Positions 41,680-50,716 of a stretch of 64,000 bases of DNA are shown in pieces. The stretch comes from Chloroflexota bacterium (GTDB lineage Bacteria > Chloroflexota > Limnocylindria > Limnocylindrales > CSP1-4), in NCBI GenBank assembly GCA_021786265.1, contig JAJYNP010000141.1:1-64000 (forward strand). Reading direction: 5' to 3'. The position numbers and the translations under genes were made by a program. How positions within the stretch are numbered: the stretch's first letter is position 1; the number at the start of each line of letters is the position of its first letter. Under the pieces are notes generated by a model, which was not told the DNA's origin, ran no database searches, and was given only the letters and a program-made list of their open reading frames with translations.

Positions 41680-42054
41680 TTGTACCAGGACAAGATTCTC
41701 ACCTGTGCCGACTGCGGGCAGCAGTTCGCGTTCTCGACGAGCGAGCAGCAGTTCTACGCTGATCGCCAGTTCAGCGAGCCGCGTCGATGCCCGTCGTGCC
41801 GTGCCAGCCGCAAGGCCAGCCGCGGCGGCGGGTCCTACAGCGGCGGCGGGTCCTACAGCGCCGGCGGTTACACCGGCGGGTCGATCGGCTCGTACGGTGG
41901 CGGGTCGGGCTACTCGAGCGGTGGGTCCCGCGCGCCGCGCGAGATGTTCACCGCGACGTGCTCTAGCTGCGGCCGCGAGGCGAAGGTCCCCTTCCGCCCC
42001 ACGTCCGGCAAGCCCGTCTACTGCAACGACTGCTTCGCGAGCCGCCGAGGCTAG
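41680..42054 (+). CDS. double zinc-ribbon protein with Gly/Ser/Tyr-rich linker
   Basis: A 124-residue small protein. The N-terminal zinc-ribbon has CADC...CPSC (LYQDKILTCADCGQQFAF and RRCPSCRASRK), matching the common probable zinc-ribbon family that starts YQDK. A ~35-residue linker of Gly, Ser and Tyr repeats (GGGSYS units) follows, then a CxxCGREAKVPF...CNDC element, the CxxC...CxxC zinc site found on many Chloroflexota and Patescibacteria proteins. TTG 41680 is preferred to GTG 41671 because AAGGAG lies 8 bases before it and overlaps the GTG. A clean terminator follows. Confidence 0.85.
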   Translation: MYQDKILTCADCGQQFAFSTSEQQFYADRQFSEPRRCPSCRASRKASRGGGSYSGGGSYSAGGYTGGSIGSYGGGSGYSSGGSRAPREMFTATCSSCGREAKVPFRPTSGKPVYCNDCFASRRG

Positions 42055-42125
42055 TCGAACCGGCATGGCGGACGGTCGAAGCTGACGGTCCGCCCGCAGC
42101 CAGCGCCTCATCCGCACCTGGCAGG

Positions 42126-42151
42126 AGGCCCGGCGAGCGATCGCCGGGCCT
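42126..42151 (+). terminator. intrinsic terminator of the zinc-ribbon gene
   Basis: A perfect 11-bp stem (42126-42136 with 42141-42151), GCGA loop, then TTCGATT. It lies 72 bases past the stop at 42054. Confidence 0.8.
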
Positions 42152-42231
42152 TTCGATTCCCATGCGCGGATCACGCGACCTCGCGCCGGCCCCGGGTCGT
42201 GCCGGTCCAGCCGACCCCCGTCGTTCGGATC

Positions 42232-42250
42232 GTGCCACGCAAGGTGGCAC
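42232..42250. promoter_or_regulatory. inverted repeat before the nuclease-fold-like gene
   Basis: GTGCCAC-GCAAG-GTGGCAC, a perfect 7-5-7 repeat ending 22 bases before the ATG at 42273. It may be an operator or a short leader hairpin. Confidence 0.4.
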
Positions 42251-42272
42251 GCGGACGTGCGAGGATGGCGAC

Positions 42273-43526
42273 ATGCAGACCGCCGTCAGCCTCACCGCCG
42301 ACCGCCTCATCGTCGAGCACCTCGAGCTGGGCGATCCGGACCTGGTCAGGTTCGTCTCGGAGCGGCCCGAGGACGATCGCCCGGAACTCATCGAGCGCGC
42401 ACTTCGCATCGGCCTGCTCGCCGTCCGCGACGCCGGGCTCACCGTGAACGTGGACGTGATCGAGAAGGAGTTCGGGCGGCTCGTGGCGCAGGTCGACGAG
42501 CGCAACGAGCGGGCCGGCCAGGCCCTGGCTCAGGCGCTCCGCGACACGTTCTCGGAGGACGGCGGGAAGCTGCCCCGGACGCTCGAGCGCTTCCTGGGCG
42601 ACCAGGGCGCGCTCCGGAAGCTCGTGGCGGACCTGTTCGACGAGAGCCGCCGGGACTCCGCGATCGGACGCCTGAACGACCTGCTCGGCCGGTACTTCGA
42701 CGGGGACGGCAGCCGGCTCGCGCAGCTGCTCGACCCCACCCGCATGGGGTCGCCGCTCTACCAGTTCCGCAGCGAGATCTCGAAGGGGTTCGAGGACCTG
42801 GCGGGGCGCATCCAGGCGCTCGAGAAGGTCACGGACGCCCGCGCATCGGAGCGCGCGAAGTCCGCGGCCAAGGGCATCGACTTCGAGGACGTGCTCGAGC
42901 GGCTGCTGGGGGAGATCTCAGGCGGGTTGGGGGATGCCGTGGAGCGGACGGGGACGCTGCCGGGCGAGACGATCAAGGCCAAGAAGGGGGACTTCGTGCT
43001 CACGGTGGACCCCAGCCGCACGCGCGGCGCGGACCTGCGAGTGGTGATCGAGTCGAAGGACCGGGCGATGAGCACGCGGCAGGTCATCGAGGAGCTCGCG
43101 GCGGCCCGGCAGAACCGCTCGGCGCAGGCGGCCGTGATCGTGTTCACTCCTCAGCACGCGCCCGCGAACGTGGATCCGCTCGCGATCGTCGGGCGCGACG
43201 TCTGGTGCGTGCTCGACCCCGCGACCCCGGACCGGCTCCCCCTGGAATGCGCGGTGCGGCTCGCCCGGATCTTCGCGCTCGACGCTCTGCGCGACCGGCC
43301 GGTGGAGGTCGATGTGGCGGCGGTGGATCACGCGCTCGACGGGATCCGGACGCAGCTCTCGGCGATCCAGGGCATGAAGTCGAGCCTCACGTCGATCACC
43401 AGCGCGACCGGGAAGGTCTCGGCCGACCTCGACGGCATGCGGATCGGGATCCTGCGCAGCGTGACGCAGATCGAGGAGGAACTGAAGGCGGCCACGGGCG
43501 ATCGCGGCCAGCGCGCCACTGCGTAG
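42273..43526 (+). CDS. coiled-coil protein with possible PD-(D/E)xK-type core, unknown
   Basis: A 417-residue soluble protein of no family I can name. The N-terminal half is helical (long Glu/Arg/Leu stretches to about 200). From ~215, GIDFEDVLERLLGEI, then GDFVLTVDP..RGADLRVVIESKDR, places an acidic residue and an ExK pair in a strand-helix setting like restriction-endonuclease-like folds (Asp in RGADL, then IESKD). The remainder, AAVIVFTPQHAPANVDPLAIVGRDVWCVLDP, resembles the later strands of such folds. A C-terminal helix follows. Nuclease activity is only a possibility. ATG 42273 follows GAGGATGGCGAC. Confidence 0.6.
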   Translation: MQTAVSLTADRLIVEHLELGDPDLVRFVSERPEDDRPELIERALRIGLLAVRDAGLTVNVDVIEKEFGRLVAQVDERNERAGQALAQALRDTFSEDGGKLPRTLERFLGDQGALRKLVADLFDESRRDSAIGRLNDLLGRYFDGDGSRLAQLLDPTRMGSPLYQFRSEISKGFEDLAGRIQALEKVTDARASERAKSAAKGIDFEDVLERLLGEISGGLGDAVERTGTLPGETIKAKKGDFVLTVDPSRTRGADLRVVIESKDRAMSTRQVIEELAAARQNRSAQAAVIVFTPQHAPANVDPLAIVGRDVWCVLDPATPDRLPLECAVRLARIFALDALRDRPVEVDVAAVDHALDGIRTQLSAIQGMKSSLTSITSATGKVSADLDGMRIGILRSVTQIEEELKAATGDRGQRATA

Positions 43527-43532
43527 CCGGCG

Positions 43533-44639
43533 TCAGAGCGCGCGCAGCGTCCCGATGAGCCGCTCCCAGGCGCGCGCGTTCGGGAGCGCGCCCGCGGAGT
43601 CGGGCTCGAACGGAAGGATCGGGAGGACCCGGTCCGCGTGGCCTTCGACGCGCGCGGCGAGGGCGTCCGGCAGGGTGTCCGCCGGACCTGCCACCGCGAC
43701 CAGCGCCAGGAGCTCGTCGTCGATCAGCCCCGCCATCTCGTTCCAGCGCCCTGCGACGGCCAGCCGCCCGAGCCGTTCACCGACGTGCCCGCGGCCGTGC
43801 AGCTCCAGCACAGCACGGTAGCTCGGGGTCGAGGCGTAGAAGGCGATCCGCGCGCGCACCTGCTCGAGGGTCCCGGGGTCGTCCGTGGGCGCGAGGAGCA
43901 CCGGGACGATGCGCTCGATCCGGGGGCCGGCCCTCGGCCCCCGGGCCGAGGGCCGAGGCCCGGCGAGCGGCTGCGCGCCGCCGCCCTCGGCTTCCCTTCC
44001 CGCCGAACCCGCCCCGTCCCGGTCGAGCGCCGGTTCGAGGACCTCGGCCAGGTAGCGCGCGGTGTGGAAGGGGTGGACCTGGAACCCGTCCGCGACGCGG
44101 CCCGCAAGATGCGCAAGGCCGGGTCCCACGCCCGCGAGCGAGAGCGGGATGCGGGGCCGCCCCGGGTGCGGCTCGAACCCGAGGGGCGGGGGGCTGAAGA
44201 ACGACGGCATCAGCGAGAGGTCCAGGTGCTCCGAACGGACGCGGAACGGCGCGCCGTCCTGCCACGTGGCCCAGGCGGCACGGATCGCGGCGATCCATTC
44301 GGCCAGGCGCGGGGCGGGCGCGGTCCAGGACATGCCGAAGCGCCGCTCGACGTGGGCGCGGACCTGTGTGCCGAGCCCCAGGTGGAAGCGGCCCCCGGAG
44401 AGCGCCGCCAGGTCGAAGGCGGCCTGCGCCAGCACGATCGGGCTGCGTGCGAACGCGACGGCTATCCCCGTCCCCACCTCGATCCGCGCGGTGGCGGCCA
44501 GGGCCAGCGCCGCCAGCACGAAGGGCTCGTGCTCGGTCTCGGCGAGCCAGATCCCGTCGAGGCCGAGCGACTCCGCGGCCATCGCCAGCCTGCCGGCGCC
44601 GGCAGGCGCGGGGCTGCCGGCAGGGAGGTCGACCTTCAT
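43533..44639 (-). CDS. LLM-class (luciferase-like) F420- or FMN-dependent oxidoreductase
   Basis: A 368-residue (beta/alpha)8 protein of the bacterial luciferase-like family, in the subgroup usually annotated as F420-dependent. Marks are AAESLGLDGIWLAETEHEPF, RIEVGTGIAVAFARSPIVLAQAAFDLAALSGGRF (split here by a few residues from HLGLGTQVRAHVERRFG) and VGPGLAHLAGRVADGFQVHPF. A Gly/Arg/Pro-rich insertion sits in the middle (about 225-255). ATG 44639 begins MKVDLPAG, 19 bases after the AlaX stop, so the two are likely one operon. Confidence 0.85.
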   Translation of the reverse strand: MKVDLPAGSPAPAGAGRLAMAAESLGLDGIWLAETEHEPFVLAALALAATARIEVGTGIAVAFARSPIVLAQAAFDLAALSGGRFHLGLGTQVRAHVERRFGMSWTAPAPRLAEWIAAIRAAWATWQDGAPFRVRSEHLDLSLMPSFFSPPPLGFEPHPGRPRIPLSLAGVGPGLAHLAGRVADGFQVHPFHTARYLAEVLEPALDRDGAGSAGREAEGGGAQPLAGPRPSARGPRAGPRIERIVPVLLAPTDDPGTLEQVRARIAFYASTPSYRAVLELHGRGHVGERLGRLAVAGRWNEMAGLIDDELLALVAVAGPADTLPDALAARVEGHADRVLPILPFEPDSAGALPNARAWERLIGTLRAL

Positions 44640-44658
44640 GCCACGCCCCGGGCGCCGG

Positions 44659-45414
44659 TCACCCGGCGTCCACGATCTCGAGGCGGATGCGCTTGTTGAT
44701 GCGCCCCTTCGACTCATAGCCGGTGACCCTGATCCGCCCGACCTCGCGGGTATTGGCCACGTGGGTCCCGCCGTCGGCCTGCAGGTCGAGGCCCACGATC
44801 TCGACCGTGCGCACCTCCATGATCCCGGGAGGCAGCAGGTTGATCTTCGTGCGGATCAGGTCGGGGATGGCGAAGGCCTCCTCGCGAGGAAGGACTCGCA
44901 CCCGGATGTCACGCGCCGCCGCCAGCTCGGCGTTCACCTTCGCCTCGATCTCGCCGACGAGCTCGCCGGACATGCGCTCGAACTCGAAGTCCATCCGGCC
45001 GGCACCGGGCTCCATGTTCCCGCCCGTCACCTGCGCCCCGTAATCGCGCCAGACGACCCCGCACAGCGCATGCAGTGCCGTGTGCGTGCGCATCAGGAGG
45101 TGGCGACGCTCCCAGTCGATGTCCACGCGGACCCTCGCACCCGGCTCCGGGGCGTCCCCGGGGTCCACGCCCGCCAGCAGGTGCACGATGTCGTCACCGG
45201 CCTTCCGTGCGCTCGCCACCTGCCAGCGCTGCCCACCCCACACCTGGTCGAGCGCGAGCAGCGTCCCCGAGTCGGCCGGCTGACCACCGCCGCCCGGGTA
45301 GAAGACGGTTCGATCGAGCCGGATCAGCAGCCCCTCCGGGGTCGCCCCGGCCGCCTGGACCGTCGCCTCGCAGGACCGCGCGTAGGCGTCCCGGTAGCAG
45401 ATCGCGTCGGTCAT
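44659..45414 (-). CDS. alanyl-tRNA editing protein AlaX
   Basis: A 251-residue trans-editing factor that deacylates Ser- or Gly-tRNA(Ala). An N-terminal beta-barrel (RLDRTVFYPGGGGQPADSGTL) precedes the catalytic domain with the HTALHAL zinc histidines. The second site reads LQADGGTHVANT, where alanyl-tRNA synthetase has CGGTH; the Cys is replaced by Asp, a variant that leaves one fewer thiol ligand. C-terminal ESKGRINKRIRLEI is typical. ATG 45414 is the start. The LLM gene follows. Confidence 0.9.
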   Translation of the reverse strand: MTDAICYRDAYARSCEATVQAAGATPEGLLIRLDRTVFYPGGGGQPADSGTLLALDQVWGGQRWQVASARKAGDDIVHLLAGVDPGDAPEPGARVRVDIDWERRHLLMRTHTALHALCGVVWRDYGAQVTGGNMEPGAGRMDFEFERMSGELVGEIEAKVNAELAAARDIRVRVLPREEAFAIPDLIRTKINLLPPGIMEVRTVEIVGLDLQADGGTHVANTREVGRIRVTGYESKGRINKRIRLEIVDAG

Positions 45415-45451
45415 CTTCTCCCTCCCGGCCGCGACCGAGGCCGCCCGAGGC

Positions 45452-46075
45452 TCACTGGACGGTGAAGGTCCCCTTCATGCCGGCCTGGTAGTGACCCGGC
45501 ACCATGCACCCGAAGCCGAGCGGGGCGCTCGTGTCGCTGAAGGTGTAGTCGAACTCCTTCGTTCCCGAGGTGAAGTCGCCCGTGCCCGTAAGGTTCGCGA
45601 TGTTGCCGGCATCCAGATCGCTCACCTTGCCCACATAGAAGTTATGCACGAACCCGGCGGTGTTCGTGATCTTGAAGCGGTAGGTCTGCCCCTTCTGGAC
45701 CGCGATGCTGGTGACCGCCTGCCCGCCGGGGCTGGTGATCTGGAGCGAGGAGGTCTCGATGAGATCGATCTCGTTCGCGGCCCCTCCACCGGCGGCCGTG
45801 CCCGACGCGGACGGCGCACCCGACGTGGACGGCGCACCGCTCGCGGTTCCGCCGGTCGACGCCGACGCGGCGGGGGCTCCCGAGGCCGCCGCAGCGCCAG
45901 GGGCAGCCGGCGCACCCGACGCTGCCGCGCCTCCCGCCTGCTGGGTGGGCGCCGGTGGGACGTACGTCCAGCCGGGGCCGGTCGACGCCGCGCACGCCGC
46001 AAGCGCGAGCGAGGCGACCAGGGGCACGACCACCAGGCCAAAGAGGGACCGAGCACGTGTCTCCATGGGCCGCAT
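45452..46075 (-). CDS. cupredoxin-domain lipoprotein
   Basis: A 207-residue exported lipoprotein. Residues 1-25 are a signal peptide ending in the lipobox LAAC. About 70 residues of Ala/Ser/Gly/Pro spacer follow, then a cupredoxin domain. Type-1 copper ligands can be read as His in VHNFYVG and Cys-His-Met in CMVPGHYQAGM. It should carry electrons outside the membrane, perhaps for the respiratory chain at 1-2.4 kb or a copper oxidase elsewhere. ATG 46075 (MRPMETRAR) is used; ATG 46066 is equally possible, with GGAGAG at 10-nt spacing. Confidence 0.88.
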   Translation of the reverse strand: MRPMETRARSLFGLVVVPLVASLALAACAASTGPGWTYVPPAPTQQAGGAAASGAPAAPGAAAASGAPAASASTGGTASGAPSTSGAPSASGTAAGGGAANEIDLIETSSLQITSPGGQAVTSIAVQKGQTYRFKITNTAGFVHNFYVGKVSDLDAGNIANLTGTGDFTSGTKEFDYTFSDTSAPLGFGCMVPGHYQAGMKGTFTVQ

Positions 46076-46134
46076 TCTCTCCGAAAAGGCGGTGACACGC
46101 GCCGCGGATGCCCCGACGGCGGCCTGGCCGCGCC

Positions 46135-49100
46135 TCAGGATTCGCGCACCAACGGCCTGGGAACGGCCCCGAGCCCCAGGCGCCATGCCACCGTGGCGGC
46201 CTCGACGCGCCCCGAGACCCCGAGCTTCGCGAGGATGCTGCGGACGTGGACCGCCACCGTGCGCTCGCTGATGAAGAGCCGCTGCGCGATCTCCCGGTTC
46301 GACCGGCCCTCGGCAAGCACCCTGAGGACCTCCTTCTCGCGCGGGCTCAGGTTGAACGGATCGGTGGGGGCCGTCTCGGCCGGACCGGCCAGCCCGGCGA
46401 GCCGCATCGCGAGGCCCGGGCGGCCGTCGCCGCCCGGCCCCTCGGTCCCGGCACTCGTCCCGTCCGGCGGGGCGCCCTCCGGCGTCACGACGGCCTCCGC
46501 GTCCGGCAGCGAAACCCGGGCGCGCGCCGCCAGCCGGGCAAGCTCCCGGCGGATCGGCCGGGCACCAAGTTCCCGGGCGATCCGCCATGCCTCGAGAAGC
46601 GCCCGCCGTGCCCGCGCCCTGTCCGCCCGGGCCCTCGGCGTGTCGGGCCGGGAACGCAGCGCGGCCTCCGCCTCGCGCCACCGCGCGTGAGCGACCCGGT
46701 ACGGGCTGGGCACGGCCGCCCATCGCTCCGCGACATCGGCCCAGGCGGCGGGGTCCGGGGGCCCGGCGATCCTCGTCCGGTGGGCGCGCGCCGTGGCCAG
46801 GTGCAGGTCGGCCTCCCGTCGCGCGCCGAGCACCGGGGAGGTGCCGCCCGCCTCGACGCGGCGCTGCGCCTCCTCCAGCACCGCGTCGGCCCACGCCAGC
46901 GCCTCATGCACCGCGGCCGGGTCGCGCCGCTCCACCGCGTCCTCGGCCACGGCGGCCGCGACCTCGACCGCCGTCGACGCCGCGGCCGCCGTCTGAACCC
47001 AGTCGTCGCTCCGCAGCACCAGCGACCAGCCACGCTCCGCCGCGCGCCGCGCGTCCTGCACGTCCTCGCGCCACAGCGCGAAGCTCACCGTGGCGCGCTG
47101 GACGTCCGCGATGCCCTGGGGATCCGCGACCGATTCCTGCTGCAGGAGCAGCTGGCCCAGCAGCCGCCCCGCTTCCTCGTCGGAGGCCGACTCGACGCGA
47201 ACCGAGGTGAGCCAGAGCAGAGGGTTGAAGCGGGCGACGCCGGACGGGCTCCATTCGAGCGCCTGGTGGCACATGGCCTCGGATTCGGCCCACCGCCCCA
47301 GCACGAAGAGCGTGTCCCCACCGTTGCCGCGGAGGAACGCGCCGTAGACCGCCTCCTGGCCCCAGCGGCGGGCCTCGGCGATCCCCTCGTCCACGACCGC
47401 GAGCGCCTCGGACCGGCGAGAACCGAGCTCCAGGAGCGTGGTCTGGTTGGCGTACGAGCGCATCAGGTCGTCGAGCCTGCCCGCTCGCCTGGCGAGGGCC
47501 GACGCCTCCCGAAGCAGCGCCAGCCCGCCCTCCAGATCGCCGAGGTACGCGTCATCCACGCCGAGCGTGCAGGTCGCGTGGCCCAGCTCGGCGAGCGCAG
47601 GTTCGCCGGTCGCCCGTGCAGACGCGATCGCCTCCCCTGCCCACCGGGCGCTCTCCTCGAAGCGACCCTCGAGCATCAGCGCCTGCGCGAGTGCGCCCAG
47701 GACCCGGGACCGCTCGACGGATGGGTCGGGCGGCACGAGCTGGGCTCCGGTGCGGAACGCCGACAACGCCTCGTCGATCTCGCCCGCCGCCCACCGGTAG
47801 CGGCCGAGCCGCTCGTACAGCGACGCCAGCTCGACCGCCCGGTCGCCCCGAGCCTCGCGCCCGAGGGCCACGATGCCCGCCAGCTCCGAGGTTTCCGTCC
47901 GCGTGTCGATCGCCCGTGCGGCGAGCGCCGACGCGCGCCGGAACGAACCCTCGACGAAGGCGGCGTCGGCCGCCCGGGCGAGCAGCGTCGGCCGATCGAA
48001 GTCCGTCGCCGCACGCTCCCACGTTCCACCGGCGGCCGCGTCGCGGCCGCCGGGTTGGTCGAGCGCGTCGAGTTCGAGCGCCCGCAGATAGTGCTCCAGC
48101 GCGGTGCCGCCCGGGTCCAGCGTCTCGGCCGCGACACCCGCCGCGACGTGGCCATCCCGCGCCCGATTCAGCCGCAGCGCGCGCTCCCAGTGCCAGGCCT
48201 GCTCGGCGGGCGGGCCCGGGAGCCAGCCGGCGATCGCCGCGTGGATCGCCTGGCGCCCGATCGGGTCGAGCAGCGACTCGATCGTCTCCGCGTACCGCTC
48301 CTGTGCGATGCGCACCCGCCCGCCGTCCTGCGTCACCATGCCGCTCTCGACCGCTTCGGCGAGCGCGCGCTCGTTCAGGGTTCCGTCGGGAACGAGCATG
48401 CCCGCCAGCGCCTGCGGCTCGACCGGACGGCGCATCGCGGCCAGCACGCGGACCCACCGCGCGGCCCCGGTCCCGAGCAGCGCGAGGCGCGATTCGACGA
48501 GCTCGTCGAACGTATCCGAGAGCCGCGCTCCCGGAACGAACCGGCGCGCGGCCAGAAGCTGGTCGGCGACGAGTGGATTGCCGCCGGAGCGCTCGACGAT
48601 CGCGGCGAACAGGCCCGCAGGCGGCCGCTCGCCCGTCTCGGCCTCGATGAACCGGAGGAGATCCTCCGGCGGGAACGGCTCGAGCTCGATCCGCTCGACC
48701 GAGGGATGCTCCGCGAGCGAGGACGCGATCCGGCCGAACGGGTGTCGCCGGTCGAGCTCGTCGTGGTGGTACGAGACCACCAGACAGATCGGGAGAGCCA
48801 CGTCGAGCCCGAGCATGAACTCCACGAACGCCCGGGTTCCCGGATCGGCCCAGTGGAGGTCGTCGAGCGCGAGCAGGGCGGCGCCGTCCGAGGCCAGACG
48901 GCCGAGCACCCCGAGCACCGCCTCCACGAACCGCCCCCGGCGCTGGTCCGGCGCCGACTGCATGGGCGCCTCGACGGGGCAGGCGGCCCGGATCCTCGCG
49001 GCCAGATCGGGGAGGAGCAGCGCGACCTCGCCCGCGGCGGGGCCGAGCACCTCGGGCAGGCGCGAGTCCGGAAGTGCCGAGATGGGCCCCTGGAGCGCCG

Positions 49101-49326
49101 CGGAGAGCGCGGCGTAGGGGTGCCCGGAACGCGGCTCGACCGCCGCTCCCCTCGCCACGACGACCCCTGGCTCGCCAACCAGGCGGCGCTCGAGCTCGGA
49201 CAGGAGTGTGCTGATGCCCGTGCCGGTCGCACCGGTCACGACGACCCGCGAGAGTCGGCCGGCGGCCGCGCGCTCGAGGGCGGCACCCAGCCGCCCCAGC
49301 TCACGCTCCCTGCCCACGACGTGCAT
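46135..49326 (-). CDS. large ATP-binding LuxR-type (LAL/MalT-like) transcriptional regulator
   Basis: A 1063-residue protein with an N-terminal AAA/STAND ATPase domain, a long TPR-like helical middle (about 350-950) and a C-terminal LuxR helix-turn-helix ([27 protein letters not shown] split around [21 protein letters not shown]). Walker B is [11 protein letters not shown] (151-161). Walker A reads GATGTGIST (32-40), with Ile38 where the ATP-binding lysine should be, so nucleotide binding may be weak or lost. The gene starts at ATG 49326, 6 nt after TATGCT, and is divergent from the MFS-methyltransferase pair, an obvious candidate target. Confidence 0.9.
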   Translation of the reverse strand: MHVVGRERELGRLGAALERAAAGRLSRVVVTGATGTGISTLLSELERRLVGEPGVVVARGAAVEPRSGHPYAALSAALQGPISALPDSRLPEVLGPAAGEVALLLPDLAARIRAACPVEAPMQSAPDQRRGRFVEAVLGVLGRLASDGAALLALDDLHWADPGTRAFVEFMLGLDVALPICLVVSYHHDELDRRHPFGRIASSLAEHPSVERIELEPFPPEDLLRFIEAETGERPPAGLFAAIVERSGGNPLVADQLLAARRFVPGARLSDTFDELVESRLALLGTGAARWVRVLAAMRRPVEPQALAGMLVPDGTLNERALAEAVESGMVTQDGGRVRIAQERYAETIESLLDPIGRQAIHAAIAGWLPGPPAEQAWHWERALRLNRARDGHVAAGVAAETLDPGGTALEHYLRALELDALDQPGGRDAAAGGTWERAATDFDRPTLLARAADAAFVEGSFRRASALAARAIDTRTETSELAGIVALGREARGDRAVELASLYERLGRYRWAAGEIDEALSAFRTGAQLVPPDPSVERSRVLGALAQALMLEGRFEESARWAGEAIASARATGEPALAELGHATCTLGVDDAYLGDLEGGLALLREASALARRAGRLDDLMRSYANQTTLLELGSRRSEALAVVDEGIAEARRWGQEAVYGAFLRGNGGDTLFVLGRWAESEAMCHQALEWSPSGVARFNPLLWLTSVRVESASDEEAGRLLGQLLLQQESVADPQGIADVQRATVSFALWREDVQDARRAAERGWSLVLRSDDWVQTAAAASTAVEVAAAVAEDAVERRDPAAVHEALAWADAVLEEAQRRVEAGGTSPVLGARREADLHLATARAHRTRIAGPPDPAAWADVAERWAAVPSPYRVAHARWREAEAALRSRPDTPRARADRARARRALLEAWRIARELGARPIRRELARLAARARVSLPDAEAVVTPEGAPPDGTSAGTEGPGGDGRPGLAMRLAGLAGPAETAPTDPFNLSPREKEVLRVLAEGRSNREIAQRLFISERTVAVHVRSILAKLGVSGRVEAATVAWRLGLGAVPRPLVRES

Positions 49327-49369
49327 TGCGACAGCATACGGGGCGCCAGCCGGGCGCTACTCTGGCCAC

Positions 49370-50716
49370 GTGGGTTCCCTTGCCCGTCTCGGGCCCCTCG
49401 GGGCGTTCCATGAGCTTCGCCGAGAGTTCGATCGCGCGGTCCTGGTGCTGGCGGTCGGCGATCTCGTCGCGAGCTTCGGGTTCAGCCTGGTCTTCCCGTT
49501 CCTCACGATCTTCCTGACGACCGTGCTGGGCGCCAGCGCAACCGAATCGGGCCTGGTGCTGGGGCTGTACGCGGTGGCCTCGATCGCGTCGAACGCGGCC
49601 GGCGGATGGCTGGCCGACCGGTTCGGTCGCCGGGTGGTCATGATCGCGTCGATCACGCTGACCTCGGTCACGGTCATCGCGATGGGCCAGGTGCACGACC
49701 TCGCGGGCATCGCGCTGCTCACGCTCGTGCTCGGGATCGTCGACCCGGCCTTTGTGCCCGCGGCGCGCGCCGCCGTCGCCGATGTCGTGCCCGAGGCTCG
49801 GCGGCAGCGGGCGTACGGGCTGCTCGGGGTCGCCGCGGCCGTCGGCTGGATCGCCGGGCCATCGATCGGTGCGGGGCTTTCGACGCTGGGGTACCCGGTG
49901 CTGTTCACGGTGGCCGGCGCGATCCTGCTCGGCTACACGGCGATCCTGGTCGTCGGCCTGCCGGAGACGCGCCCGACCGTTGCCCTGGGGGGCTCCCCGG
50001 CGGTGCTCGCCGGCGCGGCCAGGGTGCCGCCCGACGGGCGACGCCAGGACCCGGCCGGTCGCGGATCGCCGGCCGGTGCGGGTTCCTCGGTCCTCGACGG
50101 TCCGGCGGCGCGGGCGCTGTTCCTCCCGTTCCTCGCGATCGCGGTGCTCATCCACGGTGTGACCTTCCAGTGGGTGGTCACGCTGCCCATCCACGCCAGC
50201 CGGGACCTCGGTGTGTCGACCGCCACCTGGGGATTGCTGTTCGCGTTCAACGGCCTGCTGATCGTGCTGTTCCAGCTGCGCGTCTCCACCCTCACCGAGG
50301 CACGCGCGAAACCGGCGACGATGGCGCTCGGCATGGCGGCCTACGCGCTTGCGTACCTGGTCGTGGTCGGCGCCGGGATGCCCGGGTTCTCCACCGTCGC
50401 CCTGGCCGGAGTCGTGATCCTGGCGACGATCGGCGAGATGCTGGTGTTCCCGGTCGAACCGGCCTTCGTGTCGGACCTGTCGCCGTTCGGGTCGCGCGGG
50501 CGATACCAGGGCGCATTCGGTGCGGCCGCGGGAATCGGCTCGGGCATCGGCCCCCCGCTCGGTGGGCTCGCGCTCGACACGCTGGAGGGGCCGCTCCCGT
50601 GGCTCATCGTCGCGGGATGCGGCGCGGCGACCTCGGTTGCGCTCCTCTGGCTGGCTGCCCGGACGCGCGCCACGAACGGCGCCGCGGGATCCCCGATGGC
50701 GGAGGCGTCGACATGA
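49370..50716 (+). CDS. MFS transporter
   Basis: A 448-residue membrane protein with 11-12 spans. Motif A GGWLADRFGRRVVMIAS lies between spans two and three, and the family turn DPAFVPAARAAVADVVPEARR is in the first half. A Pro/Gly-rich loop of ~45 residues divides the two halves. Its likely role is export of a small molecule. GTG 49370 follows TACTCT (49358-49363) by 6 nt, another leaderless-type start. The DNA methyltransferase gene overlaps its stop by ATGA. Confidence 0.88.
   Translation: MGSLARLGPLGAFHELRREFDRAVLVLAVGDLVASFGFSLVFPFLTIFLTTVLGASATESGLVLGLYAVASIASNAAGGWLADRFGRRVVMIASITLTSVTVIAMGQVHDLAGIALLTLVLGIVDPAFVPAARAAVADVVPEARRQRAYGLLGVAAAVGWIAGPSIGAGLSTLGYPVLFTVAGAILLGYTAILVVGLPETRPTVALGGSPAVLAGAARVPPDGRRQDPAGRGSPAGAGSSVLDGPAARALFLPFLAIAVLIHGVTFQWVVTLPIHASRDLGVSTATWGLLFAFNGLLIVLFQLRVSTLTEARAKPATMALGMAAYALAYLVVVGAGMPGFSTVALAGVVILATIGEMLVFPVEPAFVSDLSPFGSRGRYQGAFGAAAGIGSGIGPPLGGLALDTLEGPLPWLIVAGCGAATSVALLWLAARTRATNGAAGSPMAEAST

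Noticed and set aside
46108..49413. 1101-codon plus-strand frame opposite the LuxR-type regulator
   Set aside because: Arg/Pro-rich translation without motifs; the minus-strand protein has ATPase and LuxR signatures.
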